Source: SZUA-584 sp040768905 (GTDB taxonomy: Bacteria > Bacillota > Clostridia > Christensenellales > SZUA-584). Taken from it: DNA of 64,000 nt. Of this stretch, positions 8,192 to 16,178 are shown one piece after another (positions within the stretch are counted from its first letter, which is position 1; each line of letters opens with the position of its first letter). The notes under the pieces are model-generated. The model was not told the origin of the DNA, made no database searches, and saw only the letters and a program-made list of their open reading frames with translations. A program made the translations under genes and the position numbers. The stretch is from the NCBI GenBank assembly GCA_040768905.1, contig JAXGMA010000001.1, positions 1,426,001 through 1,490,000 of the forward strand, written 5' to 3'.

Positions 8192-9412
8192 ATGGCACAG
8201 AAACGAGAGAAAAGTACGTTACGCAAACTCATTGACGAACGCGGCATTAAGGACTTAGACGGTGTACAAAACTTGGTGAAAGAACTCACGTCTGGCTTGA
8301 TTCAAGAAATTATGGATGCTGAACTGGAAGAAGAACTGGGTTACAGTAAGTATGATTACAAGAATAAGCAAACGGACAATGCACGCAACGGTCACTACAA
8401 AAAGACGGTCATCAGCAGTCAAGGTGACGTCGACTTGTCTGTTCCGAGAGACCGTAATGGCGAATACGAACCACAGATCGTAAAGAAGCACCAAATGGAC
8501 ATCTCGGAAATCGAGGATAAAATACTGTTCTTGTACTCACAAGGCACCTCAACCCGAGATATTGAGAGAGCCATGCACGAGCTGTATGGCATCGATGTGG
8601 ACGCAACACGCGTATCTAAAATCACAGATAAAATACTGCCTGTTATTCAGGAATGGCAAAACCGGACGCTGGAAAGCGTATATGCAATGGTGATGCTTGA
8701 TGCCATCCATTACAAAGTACGAGAAGATGGGATGGTCGTCAAAAAAGCGGTCTATATTGCTATAGGTACTGATTTAGAAGGCAAAAAGGACGTTCTGGGT
8801 ATCTGGATAGGCGCAAACGAGAGCGCGAAATACTGGCTGGGTGTGCTCAACGGTCTTAAGAATCGAGGCGTTCAAGATATATTAATTGCATCCGTAGACG
8901 GCCTGACCGGCTTCTCCGATGCCATTGAAGCAGCGTTTCCCAAGACCGAGATTCAGCGCTGTGTGATTCATCAGATTCGCAGCTCGACACGCTATGTGTC
9001 GTACAAGGACGTGAAGGCCGTTACGGCTGCGCTAAAGCCAATTTACAAGGCCCCGACCGAGGAAGCAGCACTGGCTGCGCTGGATGAATTTGAGCAGAAC
9101 TGGGGCGGCAAATACCCCATGGCTGTGCGTTCCTGGCGTGAACACTGGGACGAGCTTGCGACCATGTTCAAATATCCGGAACAGATTCGCCGAATAATTT
9201 ATACCACAAATGCAATCGAGAATTTCAATCGCCAGCTCAGAAAAGTCACGAAAACCAAGAGCGCATTTGTCAGCGACGACGCCCTCTTAAAGCAGCTTTA
9301 CCTTGTGACGATGCAAATCACGGAGAAATGGACAATGCCGATTCGGGACTGGGGCAACATTTTGATGCACTTGATGATTTACTTTGGTGACCGGGTGGAA
9401 GTGAGAATTTAA
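8192..9412 (+). CDS. IS256 family transposase
   Basis: DDE transposase of 406 residues, full length for the family. Acidic catalytic residues can be placed in VMLDAIHYKV (D), IASVDGLTGF (D) and TTNAIENFNR (E), with the family's C/H segment QRCVIHQIRSS between the last two. GGAGG lies nine bases before the ATG. It is the only clear long gene on the plus strand in the first 37 kb and is opposite to the interrupted permease, as expected for inserted DNA. The frame is undamaged. Confidence 0.97.
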   Translation: MAQKREKSTLRKLIDERGIKDLDGVQNLVKELTSGLIQEIMDAELEEELGYSKYDYKNKQTDNARNGHYKKTVISSQGDVDLSVPRDRNGEYEPQIVKKHQMDISEIEDKILFLYSQGTSTRDIERAMHELYGIDVDATRVSKITDKILPVIQEWQNRTLESVYAMVMLDAIHYKVREDGMVVKKAVYIAIGTDLEGKKDVLGIWIGANESAKYWLGVLNGLKNRGVQDILIASVDGLTGFSDAIEAAFPKTEIQRCVIHQIRSSTRYVSYKDVKAVTAALKPIYKAPTEEAALAALDEFEQNWGGKYPMAVRSWREHWDELATMFKYPEQIRRIIYTTNAIENFNRQLRKVTKTKSAFVSDDALLKQLYLVTMQITEKWTMPIRDWGNILMHLMIYFGDRVEVRI

Positions 9413-9422
9413 CAAAGCTAAA

Positions 9423-9491
9423 ACACGGCGGTGCGCGGCCCGTCAAGGCACGCTTTGCTCTGAAGACCTTGACCGCCCTTCACCGCCGTGT
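9423..9491 (+). terminator. Structured terminator-like hairpin at the IS 3' end
   Basis: An 11-bp outer stem (ACACGGCGGTG with CACCGCCGTGT) encloses a second stem (GTCAAGG with CCTTGAC). It begins ten bases after the transposase stop codon. There is no long T-run, so termination is uncertain; it may also block read-through from outside. A further 9-bp hairpin lies at 9506-9528. Confidence 0.5.
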
Positions 9492-9587
9492 TACTGTAAC
9501 GATATAGGGCAAGGATTAACCTTGCCCTGCGGGACCATATAAAAATTATCTGACATTTGGAGAATACACAAAATTCTCGGCACTACC

Positions 9588-9718
9588 CTTGAGCCGATCA
9601 CTAATAATAAAAGAAATATAAAAGGCGCCCTTGATATGATCTTGTTCCTTTTATACTCCTGTTTCATTCGCAAAGAAAATTCTTCTGCAACTGTTGCCTC
9701 ATTGGGTCCGTTTTTCAT
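9588..9718 (-). pseudogene. Sugar ABC permease, 5' part of the IS-split gene
   Basis: Encodes the N-terminal cytoplasmic segment and the beginning of the first membrane helix (APFIFLLLLVIGS), continuing in frame into the fragment ending at 8121 once the IS and one target repeat are removed. The ATG at 9718 has GGAGG seven bases upstream, so the original gene was properly expressed. The present frame runs on into the IS right end and would yield a meaningless tail of about 33 residues. Confidence 0.88.
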
Positions 9719-9734
9719 CTGTCTGCCTCCAAAG

Positions 9735-9890
9735 CTTTTTACATCATCCTTGTTTCTGTCTTTTTTACATCATCCTTGTTTCTGTCTTTTTTACATCATC
9801 CTTGTTTCTGTCTTTTTTACATCATCCTTGTTTCTGTCTTTTTTACATCATCCTTGTTTCTGTCTTTTTTACATCATCCTTGTTTCTGTC
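9735..9890. repeat. Tandem repeat, six units of 26 bases
   Basis: Six head-to-tail units end at 9760, 9786, 9812, 9838, 9864 and 9890; the first differs at its outermost base. On the transcribed (minus) strand each unit contains AAGGATGATGTAA, that is, a Shine-Dalgarno-like AAGGA next to ATGATGTAA. The array fills the gap between the binding-protein gene and the permease start. Units are identical, as expected for a slippage-prone array. Confidence 0.95.
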
Positions 9891-9930
9891 TAGGATATAG
9901 GGAGACACAAGAGCATCTCCCTATATCCTA
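9891..9930 (-). other. Perfect 15-bp hairpin after the binding-protein gene
   Basis: TAGGATATAGGGAGA pairs perfectly with its complement around a ten-base loop, 18 bases past the stop codon at 9949. No T-run follows on the minus strand, so an mRNA 3'-end stabiliser or partial terminator that raises binding-protein level relative to the membrane subunits is more likely than a full terminator. Confidence 0.65.
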
Positions 9931-9948
9931 AAATGCATCAAGCCTTTG

Positions 9949-11073
9949 CTATTTCATTGGCCGTGCGATTATAAAGTCTAGATCGTTTGGATCATACACC
10001 GGCTTGTTTGTGACAAACTGATCTTTGTACTCCTGCATGGTATCTGCAGAAATCAAAAATCCGTTCGTATAGAACATTCTCTTTTCAACGGGCATATTTG
10101 GCGGATCCAGTTTGCCTATGTAAGCATTGTATGCATATGCAACACCATAGAACCCCTGCATCCAGCCGTTGTTTGCAATTGTACAAACAAGATCTCCGCT
10201 TTCAACAGCCGCAATCGCATCCGATATTCCGTCGACACCGGTGACCTTGACTTTTCCGTTCAAGCCTTTAGATTTAAGAGCCTGAACAATGCCCAGCGCC
10301 ATGCCGTCACTGGCGCACCAGATACCGTCAATATCCGAATACTTCGCCAGCCATGTTTCAGTGATTTCTAGAGCTTTCTTTGTATCCCAGTCACCAGCCT
10401 GATCATCAAGTAGCTCAATGTCCGGATACTCCGCCAGCGCCTGCTGCAATCCATTGAACCTGTCTACAGCCGCATTGTTTGCCAACATGCCCTGCATTGC
10501 GAGGATCTTTCCTTTTCCAGGTGTAGCAAAGCTTTTAAACATCTCAACAGCGATATCATATCCCTGCTTCACACCATCGCATGACTGATGGCACACAAAA
10601 TATTCATAATCCATGGGAACGATCCCTTCAGGAATGTTCCATGCATTTGCCCAATAGACACCTGTTTCTTCGCAAATTTCAGCAATTGCCGCTACGTTGG
10701 GGGCGTTGTTCGGATCGATAAAAAGAATTGTGTCTTTTCCCGTTCTCGCAACCAAAGCTTTAAGATCGTTTATTTGTTTTTCATCATTTGCTTCACACGG
10801 CAAAATCTGCAGCTCAGCGGTCCCCGGCGGCAAAGTATCTATGAACAATTGCGCGCCTTCAACGTATTGCATATGGTACTCACTCGACATTGAGCGAATA
10901 CTTACAGCAACAGTTAACACAGGTTTATCTGCAGCTTCAGCCTTAGGAGCCGTATCCTCTGTCTTCTGAACTGGTTTTTCTGCCGTTTCAACTTTTTCTG
11001 CCGTTCCCTGGCAGCCCGCGATCAAGATGAATACGAGCATAAGAGCAATAACAACGCTAATGGTTCTTTTCAT
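9949..11073 (-). CDS. Sugar ABC transporter substrate-binding lipoprotein
   Basis: Periplasmic-binding-protein-like lipoprotein of 374 residues (Peripla_BP_4 type). A signal peptide ends in the lipobox LIAGC with Cys21, followed by an acidic, low-complexity linker and the two-lobed sugar-binding domain (LQILPCEANDEKQINDLKALV and TGVDGISDAIAAVESG are recognisable). AAAGGAG lies eight bases before the ATG. It is the first structural gene after the LacI regulator, and two operator-like sites lie in its upstream gap. The ligand is unknown; neighbours suggest a hexose or sugar acid. Confidence 0.9.
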   Translation of the reverse strand: MKRTISVVIALMLVFILIAGCQGTAEKVETAEKPVQKTEDTAPKAEAADKPVLTVAVSIRSMSSEYHMQYVEGAQLFIDTLPPGTAELQILPCEANDEKQINDLKALVARTGKDTILFIDPNNAPNVAAIAEICEETGVYWANAWNIPEGIVPMDYEYFVCHQSCDGVKQGYDIAVEMFKSFATPGKGKILAMQGMLANNAAVDRFNGLQQALAEYPDIELLDDQAGDWDTKKALEITETWLAKYSDIDGIWCASDGMALGIVQALKSKGLNGKVKVTGVDGISDAIAAVESGDLVCTIANNGWMQGFYGVAYAYNAYIGKLDPPNMPVEKRMFYTNGFLISADTMQEYKDQFVTNKPVYDPNDLDFIIARPMK

Positions 11074-11164
11074 TTTTCTTCTCCTTTAATCATTATCTTT
11101 GAATAAAAGTCACAGGCAGGCTTCTTTTTATGAATCACCACCTTAACAGTATTTATATAAATCT

Positions 11165-11180
11165 GGTATCGTTTCCCGTT
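11165..11180. promoter_or_regulatory. LacI-type operator, site B
   Basis: GGTATCGTTTCCCGTT shares the 11-base CGTTTCCCGTT with site A 68 bases away. It is an imperfect dyad centred on CG, typical of LacI-family operators, and lies about 92 bases upstream of the binding-protein start. Confidence 0.55.
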
Positions 11181-11231
11181 CCTTTTACCAGTATTTAAAT
11201 AGCTTTATTTTCTTATTTGATTTATCATTAA

Positions 11232-11248
11232 TGAAAACGTTTCCCGTT
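11232..11248. promoter_or_regulatory. LacI-type operator, site A
   Basis: TGAAAACGTTTCCCGTT is centred on CG and also resembles a catabolite-responsive element (12 of 14 positions of TGWAAACGNTNWCA). It lies between the regulator gene and the transporter operon, so it could bind the local LacI protein, CcpA, or both. Confidence 0.6.
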
Positions 11249-11316
11249 ATTTTGTATATATTCTATGCAAATTAAAAAATACCTTCTTTAATTTGATAAT
11301 TTAATAAAATTTGTCC

Positions 11317-12345
11317 TTAAATTTTTGGGCTGCAAGTAGATTCCCGTATGACCAATCTGGTAGGCAATATGATAGATTGTTTGATGTTGATATTTCTGTT
11401 CAGAATGTTTTTAATAATGAGTTCACATGCCAGTTTTCCCATCGTTGCTATAGGCTGAATGACTGTCGTCAAGGATGGAGAAAGGAGTTCTGTGATCCCA
11501 AGCCCGTCAAATGAAGATATGGATATATCTTGAGGTATCGTAAGCCCGGCTTCTTTTATGGCTGCATACGCCCCCCACGCCACATATTCATTAAAGCAAT
11601 GGATAGCAGTGGGCCTATCTTTTAATTCGAGCAGCTTTTTGGCAGTATTGTAGCCAGGATTTTCCAAAGCAAGCCCTTCAATAATATAATCTTCATTAAT
11701 GGGAATGCCATAGCCTGTTAAAGCATCTTTGTATCCAAGTAAGCGGTTTTGCAAAGCCGTAATATTAAACCTATACCCAATAAATCCTATTTTCCTGTGT
11801 CCAAGTGAAATGAGATGCTCGATCACGTCCTTGGTGCCTTCTCTGCCGGCTGTATCTATATAATCAACGTTATGGACATCCGCATGTATCGACAGTATCT
11901 CCATTCTTTCTTGGATTTTCTTAATGAACTTATCGTCCGTTATACTTGTGCATATTATTATTGCGCCGCTGATCCTTCTTGCTATCATTTCCTCCAGATA
12001 ATATTTTTCCTTTTCCGGATCTTGATTTGTGATATATAAAGACAGCGAAAAGCCATGCTCACTGGTCACTTTTTCTATACTCTCGATGATCTCAGGGTAA
12101 AACGGATTCTGTATCTCCGGGATCATAAACGCTATTGATTTGCTGCTCCTTTTGACCAGCCCACGGGCAAGCTCGTTTGGTATAAAACTCATTTGTTCAA
12201 TAGCAGCCATTACCCTTTTTCTTGTTGACCTGCTCACCGGTGCACTGGAATTTAAAACACGCGAAACCGTGCTGACGCTCACGTTTGCTTTTGTTGCAAT
12301 GTCTTTAATGGTGACATTATTCAGTTTTACGCTTTTATCCGGCAC
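11317..12345 (-). CDS. LacI family transcriptional regulator
   Basis: DNA-binding repressor of 342 residues. The N-terminal helix-turn-helix is classical (TIKDIATKANVSVSTVSRVLN, with hinge region NELARGLVKR), followed by the two-lobed ligand-binding domain; IPQDISISSFDGLGITELLSPSLTTV is the usual C-terminal signature. The start is a GTG at 12345 with AAGAGGG eight bases upstream. It precedes the ABC operon at 9949 on the same strand, separated by a gap holding two operator-like sites, so it most likely controls that operon with a sugar as inducer. Confidence 0.93.
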   Translation of the reverse strand: MPDKSVKLNNVTIKDIATKANVSVSTVSRVLNSSAPVSRSTRKRVMAAIEQMSFIPNELARGLVKRSSKSIAFMIPEIQNPFYPEIIESIEKVTSEHGFSLSLYITNQDPEKEKYYLEEMIARRISGAIIICTSITDDKFIKKIQERMEILSIHADVHNVDYIDTAGREGTKDVIEHLISLGHRKIGFIGYRFNITALQNRLLGYKDALTGYGIPINEDYIIEGLALENPGYNTAKKLLELKDRPTAIHCFNEYVAWGAYAAIKEAGLTIPQDISISSFDGLGITELLSPSLTTVIQPIATMGKLACELIIKNILNRNINIKQSIILPTRLVIRESTCSPKI

Positions 12346-12734
12346 TGTGTATACCCTCTTGAAAACCTTTTCATCATATTAATATCTTTATTTAGTTATG
12401 TCAAATGAATTTATACCACTTTGATAGTTATTCATGCCATGCCCGGCCTTTTCATCTCTTTTTATCCATATAATCTATATTTGTTCCCTTGAAAACAAAC
12501 CGACGGATCAACCTTCTATCCATTATGGACTAAGCAAATCAGCCGCTTTTTGCCACAGCGGCCATTCAATAGCGGCCATTTTTACGGCAGTCAAAAAAAG
12601 GCGCGGAACGCCCTGCAAAAAGTCTGGGTTCCGCGCCTTTGTCATGGTCTTGTATGGCACTTTTTTAAGATTTGCTTTGGTTGATGAGCTTTCTAAAATC
12701 GATCATGCTTTTTTAAAATCGGTTTTTTGTCTGC
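12346..12734. other. Intergenic region between LacI and M15 genes
   Basis: This 389-base stretch holds the terminator of the peptidase gene (12597-12640), a short duplicated motif GCGGCCAT (near 12559 and 12572) and presumably the LacI promoter. No gene with a ribosome-binding site is seen. Confidence 0.5.
12597..12640 (-). terminator. Intrinsic terminator of the M15 peptidase gene
   Basis: A 13-bp perfect stem (AAAGGCGCGGAAC and complement) is followed by seven T on the minus strand, 95 bases beyond the peptidase stop codon. Confidence 0.85.
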
Positions 12735-13751
12735 TCAATACCTCCAACGGCGTTTTCCGTCAAGATCAATATGTACGATGTAACGCGCACCGTAACCCAC
12801 GCCGCCATGTTTGTTCATAGACAGTGCGTATTTTTCAAGAAGGTTTCGGATCTTTGCGTCTTTATGACCTATATCGACGGCAATGCCTTTTTTATGCCGC
12901 GAGCTTAAAGCGCCGCCGCGTTCCTTGTTCCATTTTGCACAGCGGTAACCGCCCGCGACGGCTCCGTTGGGTGCCGGAGTCTTGCGGTTTGGGATAAAAA
13001 AACCTGTATTCGCTTGCGTATTTTCGGTTACACGCATGAGACGTTCCGCAAGGATGCGCACGCCGATCGACACCTCTCCCGCTGGTCTTCCTGTGCAGTA
13101 TTTTCCGCCGCACTGGCACTTCATATCATCTTCAAAAAAACGCGGTATGATGATATCCTGCCCAAGAGCAGCCAATGTCTTGGCCCCCACCTTGGCATCT
13201 GGTTTTAAGCCCATAGCGGCCTGAAACTGGCGTACCATGAACGGATAATCCTTTTGATGCAGCAGCGTGACAAAACCCCACAGCTTAAAACGCTCAAGCG
13301 ATGCCGCCTGCAAAGTTCTCCACGTCTTGCTGCCGCAGATGCCGTCAACACAAAGTTTCATTTTGCGCTGAAACAATCTCAGCGCAACGTCCGTTTTTGC
13401 GCCGAATATGCCGGCCTCAAACCCGCAGTCAAATCCGAATTTGTTAAGCAGCGACTGCAGCAGCTTGACATCTTCCCCCGCATCATTTCGCCTTAAGCTG
13501 CTTACGGAGCCGGACGAAGCTGCATTTGTGTTAAAAAGTGCATTCCAAGTCTTCGGACCGACGATGCCGTCAGCTTGCAAGCCGCCTGCATCCTGATAGG
13601 CTTTGACCGCTTTTGCGGTTTTCGGCCCGTAAATACCGTCTATTCTGCCAGAGCAAAACCCTGCTTTTGAAAGCGCCATCTGTACATGGCGGATATCTTC
13701 CCCGCAAAGATAAGGCCTCCCTTGGTGACTCAATAACCTTGTATAAGTCAT
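12735..13751 (-). CDS. Peptidoglycan-binding M15-type peptidase (endolysin-like)
   Basis: A 338-residue protein with two clear PG_binding_1 repeats (about residues 18-72 and 85-142, each ending in GPKTWNAL/GSKTWRTL-like motifs), a weaker third, and a C-terminal zinc peptidase domain. The metal and catalytic motifs are SRHKKGIAVDI and HIDLDGKRRWRY at the extreme C-terminus; a CQCGGKYC segment precedes the domain. Such enzymes cleave stem-peptide bonds of peptidoglycan as D,D- or L,D-carboxypeptidases. There is no signal peptide, which fits a phage-like endolysin or sporulation enzyme more than a secreted one. No phage genes adjoin it. AAGGAG lies eight bases before the ATG. Confidence 0.85.
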   Translation of the reverse strand: MTYTRLLSHQGRPYLCGEDIRHVQMALSKAGFCSGRIDGIYGPKTAKAVKAYQDAGGLQADGIVGPKTWNALFNTNAASSGSVSSLRRNDAGEDVKLLQSLLNKFGFDCGFEAGIFGAKTDVALRLFQRKMKLCVDGICGSKTWRTLQAASLERFKLWGFVTLLHQKDYPFMVRQFQAAMGLKPDAKVGAKTLAALGQDIIIPRFFEDDMKCQCGGKYCTGRPAGEVSIGVRILAERLMRVTENTQANTGFFIPNRKTPAPNGAVAGGYRCAKWNKERGGALSSRHKKGIAVDIGHKDAKIRNLLEKYALSMNKHGGVGYGARYIVHIDLDGKRRWRY

Positions 13752-13814
13752 TACAATTTCTCCTTTTTAGCCTTCAAGGCCATTTTTTGCGTTGACTTTA
13801 ACCGCCCGTAAAAA

Positions 13815-13837
13815 AAACACCCGCAGAAGGGTGTTTT
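13815..13837 (-). terminator. Intrinsic terminator downstream of galE
   Basis: AAAACACCC and GGGTGTTTT pair around a short loop; the minus-strand side runs into eight T. It lies 160 bases past the galE stop codon. Confidence 0.75.
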
Positions 13838-13996
13838 GATGAATGCCGTTTATTATGGGCCGTAATTAGTTGCAAATTCAAGGTTTTCTTTGTTTTCTTT
13901 GATACGGCAAGTTATATCTAAAAAACGCATCATTCAACGCAAAAATACTCTAGCTCAAAAAGAAACGCAAAACAGCTCATTGATTGGCAAGATCCT

Positions 13997-14986
13997 TCAT
14001 ATCTCTCCAAAACCAAAAGGATAGCTCTTATGCCAGTGCCAGGCGCTGAGGACCATATCCTCCAGGCTGTAGCGCGGCTGCCACCCAAGCCTTTGTTTTG
14101 CCTTCTTGTTTGAGGCGATAAGCACAGGCGGATCCCCTGCGCGCCTTTCTGCCACCACTGAAGGTATCATGCAACCGGTCACTTTTTGTGCCATGTCGAT
14201 GATCTGCCTGACTGAATAGCCTGTGCTGCTTCCAAGGTTGAAAACATCGCTCGGCCGATCGGCATCAAGGTGTTCTAAGGCCAATATATGGGCATCTGTG
14301 AGATCTCTCACGTCTATATAGTCGCGCAGACAGGTACCGTCCGGCGTGGGGTAATCATTTCCGAAGATTCTTATATGCTGGCTTTTCCCGAGGGCTGTCT
14401 GCAGCACTAGGGGGATAAGATGCGTCTCCGGGCTGTGATCCTCGCCAATACCGGTCAAATTGTCAGCGCCTGCCGCGTTAAAATACCGCAAGCAGACATA
14501 CCTTATACCGTAAGCCTTATCACACCATTTAAGCAGTCTTTCGACAGCAAGCTTTGATTCCCCGTACGGGTTGGTCGGCAAAGTGATATCGTTCTCTTCA
14601 ATGGGCTGCTTTCTTGGTTCTCCGTAAACAGCGGCGGTTGACGAAAAAACAATGTTTTTTATTCCGTGGCGACGCATGGCTTCCAGCAGCATTTGCGCAC
14701 CGGCCAAATTGTTCATGTAATATTTGAGCGGATCAAGGCAGCTCTCCCCAACAAGTGAACTTGCCGCAAAATGGATGATGCCGTCTATGTGGTGCGTCGT
14801 AAATATACTGTCTAAAAATGAGGTTTCGCGCACATCGCCGACACACAATTCGCCAAATTTAACAGCTTCTTTGTGGCCCGTACAAAGGTTGTCCGCAACA
14901 ATGACTTTGTAACCTTGCCTGTGAAGGGCAGCGGCCATATGGCTGCCGATATAGCCGGCTCCTCCGGTTACCAGTACCGTTTTCAC
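13997..14986 (-). CDS. galE: UDP-glucose 4-epimerase
   Basis: Interconverts UDP-glucose and UDP-galactose with tightly bound NAD. The 329-residue protein begins with the Rossmann motif TGGAGYIGSHMAAAL, has the catalytic Ser/Tyr region (SSTAAVYG, then NPYGESKLAVE with the YxxxK pair) and the sugar-binding HLIPLV and RDYIDVRDL motifs, all typical of GalE. Translation starts at GTG 14986, preceded by GAGGAAA. It lies downstream of the aldolase-kinase pair, but a 130-base gap means it may have its own promoter. Its role could be galactose use or surface polysaccharide precursor supply. Confidence 0.93.
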   Translation of the reverse strand: MKTVLVTGGAGYIGSHMAAALHRQGYKVIVADNLCTGHKEAVKFGELCVGDVRETSFLDSIFTTHHIDGIIHFAASSLVGESCLDPLKYYMNNLAGAQMLLEAMRRHGIKNIVFSSTAAVYGEPRKQPIEENDITLPTNPYGESKLAVERLLKWCDKAYGIRYVCLRYFNAAGADNLTGIGEDHSPETHLIPLVLQTALGKSQHIRIFGNDYPTPDGTCLRDYIDVRDLTDAHILALEHLDADRPSDVFNLGSSTGYSVRQIIDMAQKVTGCMIPSVVAERRAGDPPVLIASNKKAKQRLGWQPRYSLEDMVLSAWHWHKSYPFGFGEI

Positions 14987-15115
14987 TTACGCTTTCCTCG
15001 ATTCATTTTATATTTAACACAATAAACACTCTTGTGTGCACCTTGATCGATAATATATGATAACACAAACAGCTGATAAATGATCCGTTTTTCCGCTTGT
15101 ACCTATGTATATATG

Positions 15116-16178
15116 GCCCGTTACCGCTGTACCCTGCCCGAAGCGTCGCCCCCTTTGAGCTTCTCCACCTCGGCCACAGAAACACGGTTAAAATCGCCAA
15201 GTATGGAGTGCTTAAGACAGCTGGCAGCCACCGCAAATTCGAGCGCTTCCTGCTTGCTCTTATAAGTACCAAGAGCGTATATCAGCCCGGCTGCAAATGA
15301 ATCGCCGCCGCCCACGCGGTCAATGATATCCCTGATCTCATATTTTCTGCTCAGATAAAAATTTTCTCCATCGTTAAGGCACGCAGCCCAGCCGTTGATA
15401 TCCGCACTAACGCTTTCACGCAGCGTAATGGCCACGGCCTTCAGATTCGGATACAGCTTTAGCACATTGTCGCCCAGCGCCTTGTATTTATCTGTATCCA
15501 GCTTGCCGCTCTCTACCGCCACATCAATATGCACCCCTAAGGATTTCTGGCAATCTTCCTCGTTGGCTATCCCATAGTCGCAGTATTTGACAAGCTCGGG
15601 CATCACCTGCGTTGCCGTTTCACCGTAATTCCACAGTTTTTTTCGGAAGTTAAAATCACAGGAAACCGTTATACCCTTGGCCTTTGCAGCCTTGACCGCC
15701 TCAAAACAAAGCTCTTTGGCATTCTTGCTGATCGCCGGTGTGATGCCTGTGAAATGGAACCAACCCGCATCCTCAAACACCGCTTCCCAGTCTATGTCTC
15801 CGGGCTTGGCAAGCGCTATGGCAGAGGCTTCACGGTCATACACGACGTTGGAAGGCCGCTGATTCGCACCCGTTTCCAGAAAATATATACCTATTCGGCC
15901 GTTGCTGCGCAGGATCTTTGATGTATCCACGCCCCATTTCCTAAGCTCCTGCATGCAGCTGTCGCCGATCGCGTTCTTGGGCAATGCGGTCACAAACACG
16001 GCATCCTGCCCATAGTTGGCAAGCGATACGGCCACATTGGCTTCTCCCCCGCCGAATGAAGCTTCAAGGACTGGCGACTGAAACAGCTTTTCGTTCCCGG
16101 GAGACTTGAGCCTGAGCATCACTTCTCCGAATGTGACAATCTTCATATTTAAAAAACCTCCGTTATTTTTTTTGCAGT
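15116..16178. repeat. 1,063-bp direct repeat, copy 2 (probable parent)
   Basis: Same orientation as 2401-3463. The right boundary lies within codons near the end of the upstream aldolase gene, so the shared sequence includes the aldolase stop codon and about five codons. Only here is that tail part of an intact gene, which marks this as the ancestral location. Confidence 0.9.
15121..16146 (-). CDS. kdgK: 2-keto-3-deoxygluconate kinase, PfkB family (copy 2)
   Basis: Identical protein to the copy at 2406-3431 (341 residues, PfkB motifs GGGEANVAVS and RVGGGDSFAAG). It phosphorylates KDG to KDPG in the cytoplasm. Here it directly follows the KDPG aldolase gene, 16 bases after its stop codon, with GGAGG ten bases before the ATG; aldolase plus kinase is the standard pairing. 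It probably belongs to the transcript of the ABC genes upstream (17-21 kb). Confidence 0.92.
   Translation of the reverse strand: MKIVTFGEVMLRLKSPGNEKLFQSPVLEASFGGGEANVAVSLANYGQDAVFVTALPKNAIGDSCMQELRKWGVDTSKILRSNGRIGIYFLETGANQRPSNVVYDREASAIALAKPGDIDWEAVFEDAGWFHFTGITPAISKNAKELCFEAVKAAKAKGITVSCDFNFRKKLWNYGETATQVMPELVKYCDYGIANEEDCQKSLGVHIDVAVESGKLDTDKYKALGDNVLKLYPNLKAVAITLRESVSADINGWAACLNDGENFYLSRKYEIRDIIDRVGGGDSFAAGLIYALGTYKSKQEALEFAVAASCLKHSILGDFNRVSVAEVEKLKGGDASGRVQR

Larger units (their letters stand above)
8122..9587 (+). mobile_element. IS256-family insertion sequence
   Basis: An element of about 1,466 bases containing one transposase gene. Its ends are imperfect inverted repeats sharing TTGTGTA and TGTCAGATAA at matching distances, as seen when 8121-8165 is compared with the complement of 9543-9590. 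It is flanked by a 10-base direct repeat and interrupts a permease gene in a way that can be reversed exactly. The intact transposase, ends and target repeat point to a recent and possibly still mobile insertion. Confidence 0.93.

Noticed and set aside
9491..9718. Independent 75-residue membrane protein
   Set aside because: It is the N-terminus of the permease interrupted by the IS, followed by translation of the IS end.
9735..9890. CRISPR array
   Set aside because: Units are directly adjacent and identical with no spacers; this is a plain tandem repeat.
12735..13751. Prophage remnant around the M15 endolysin-like gene
   Set aside because: Neighbours are a LacI regulator and galE; no holin, integrase or structural phage genes are present.
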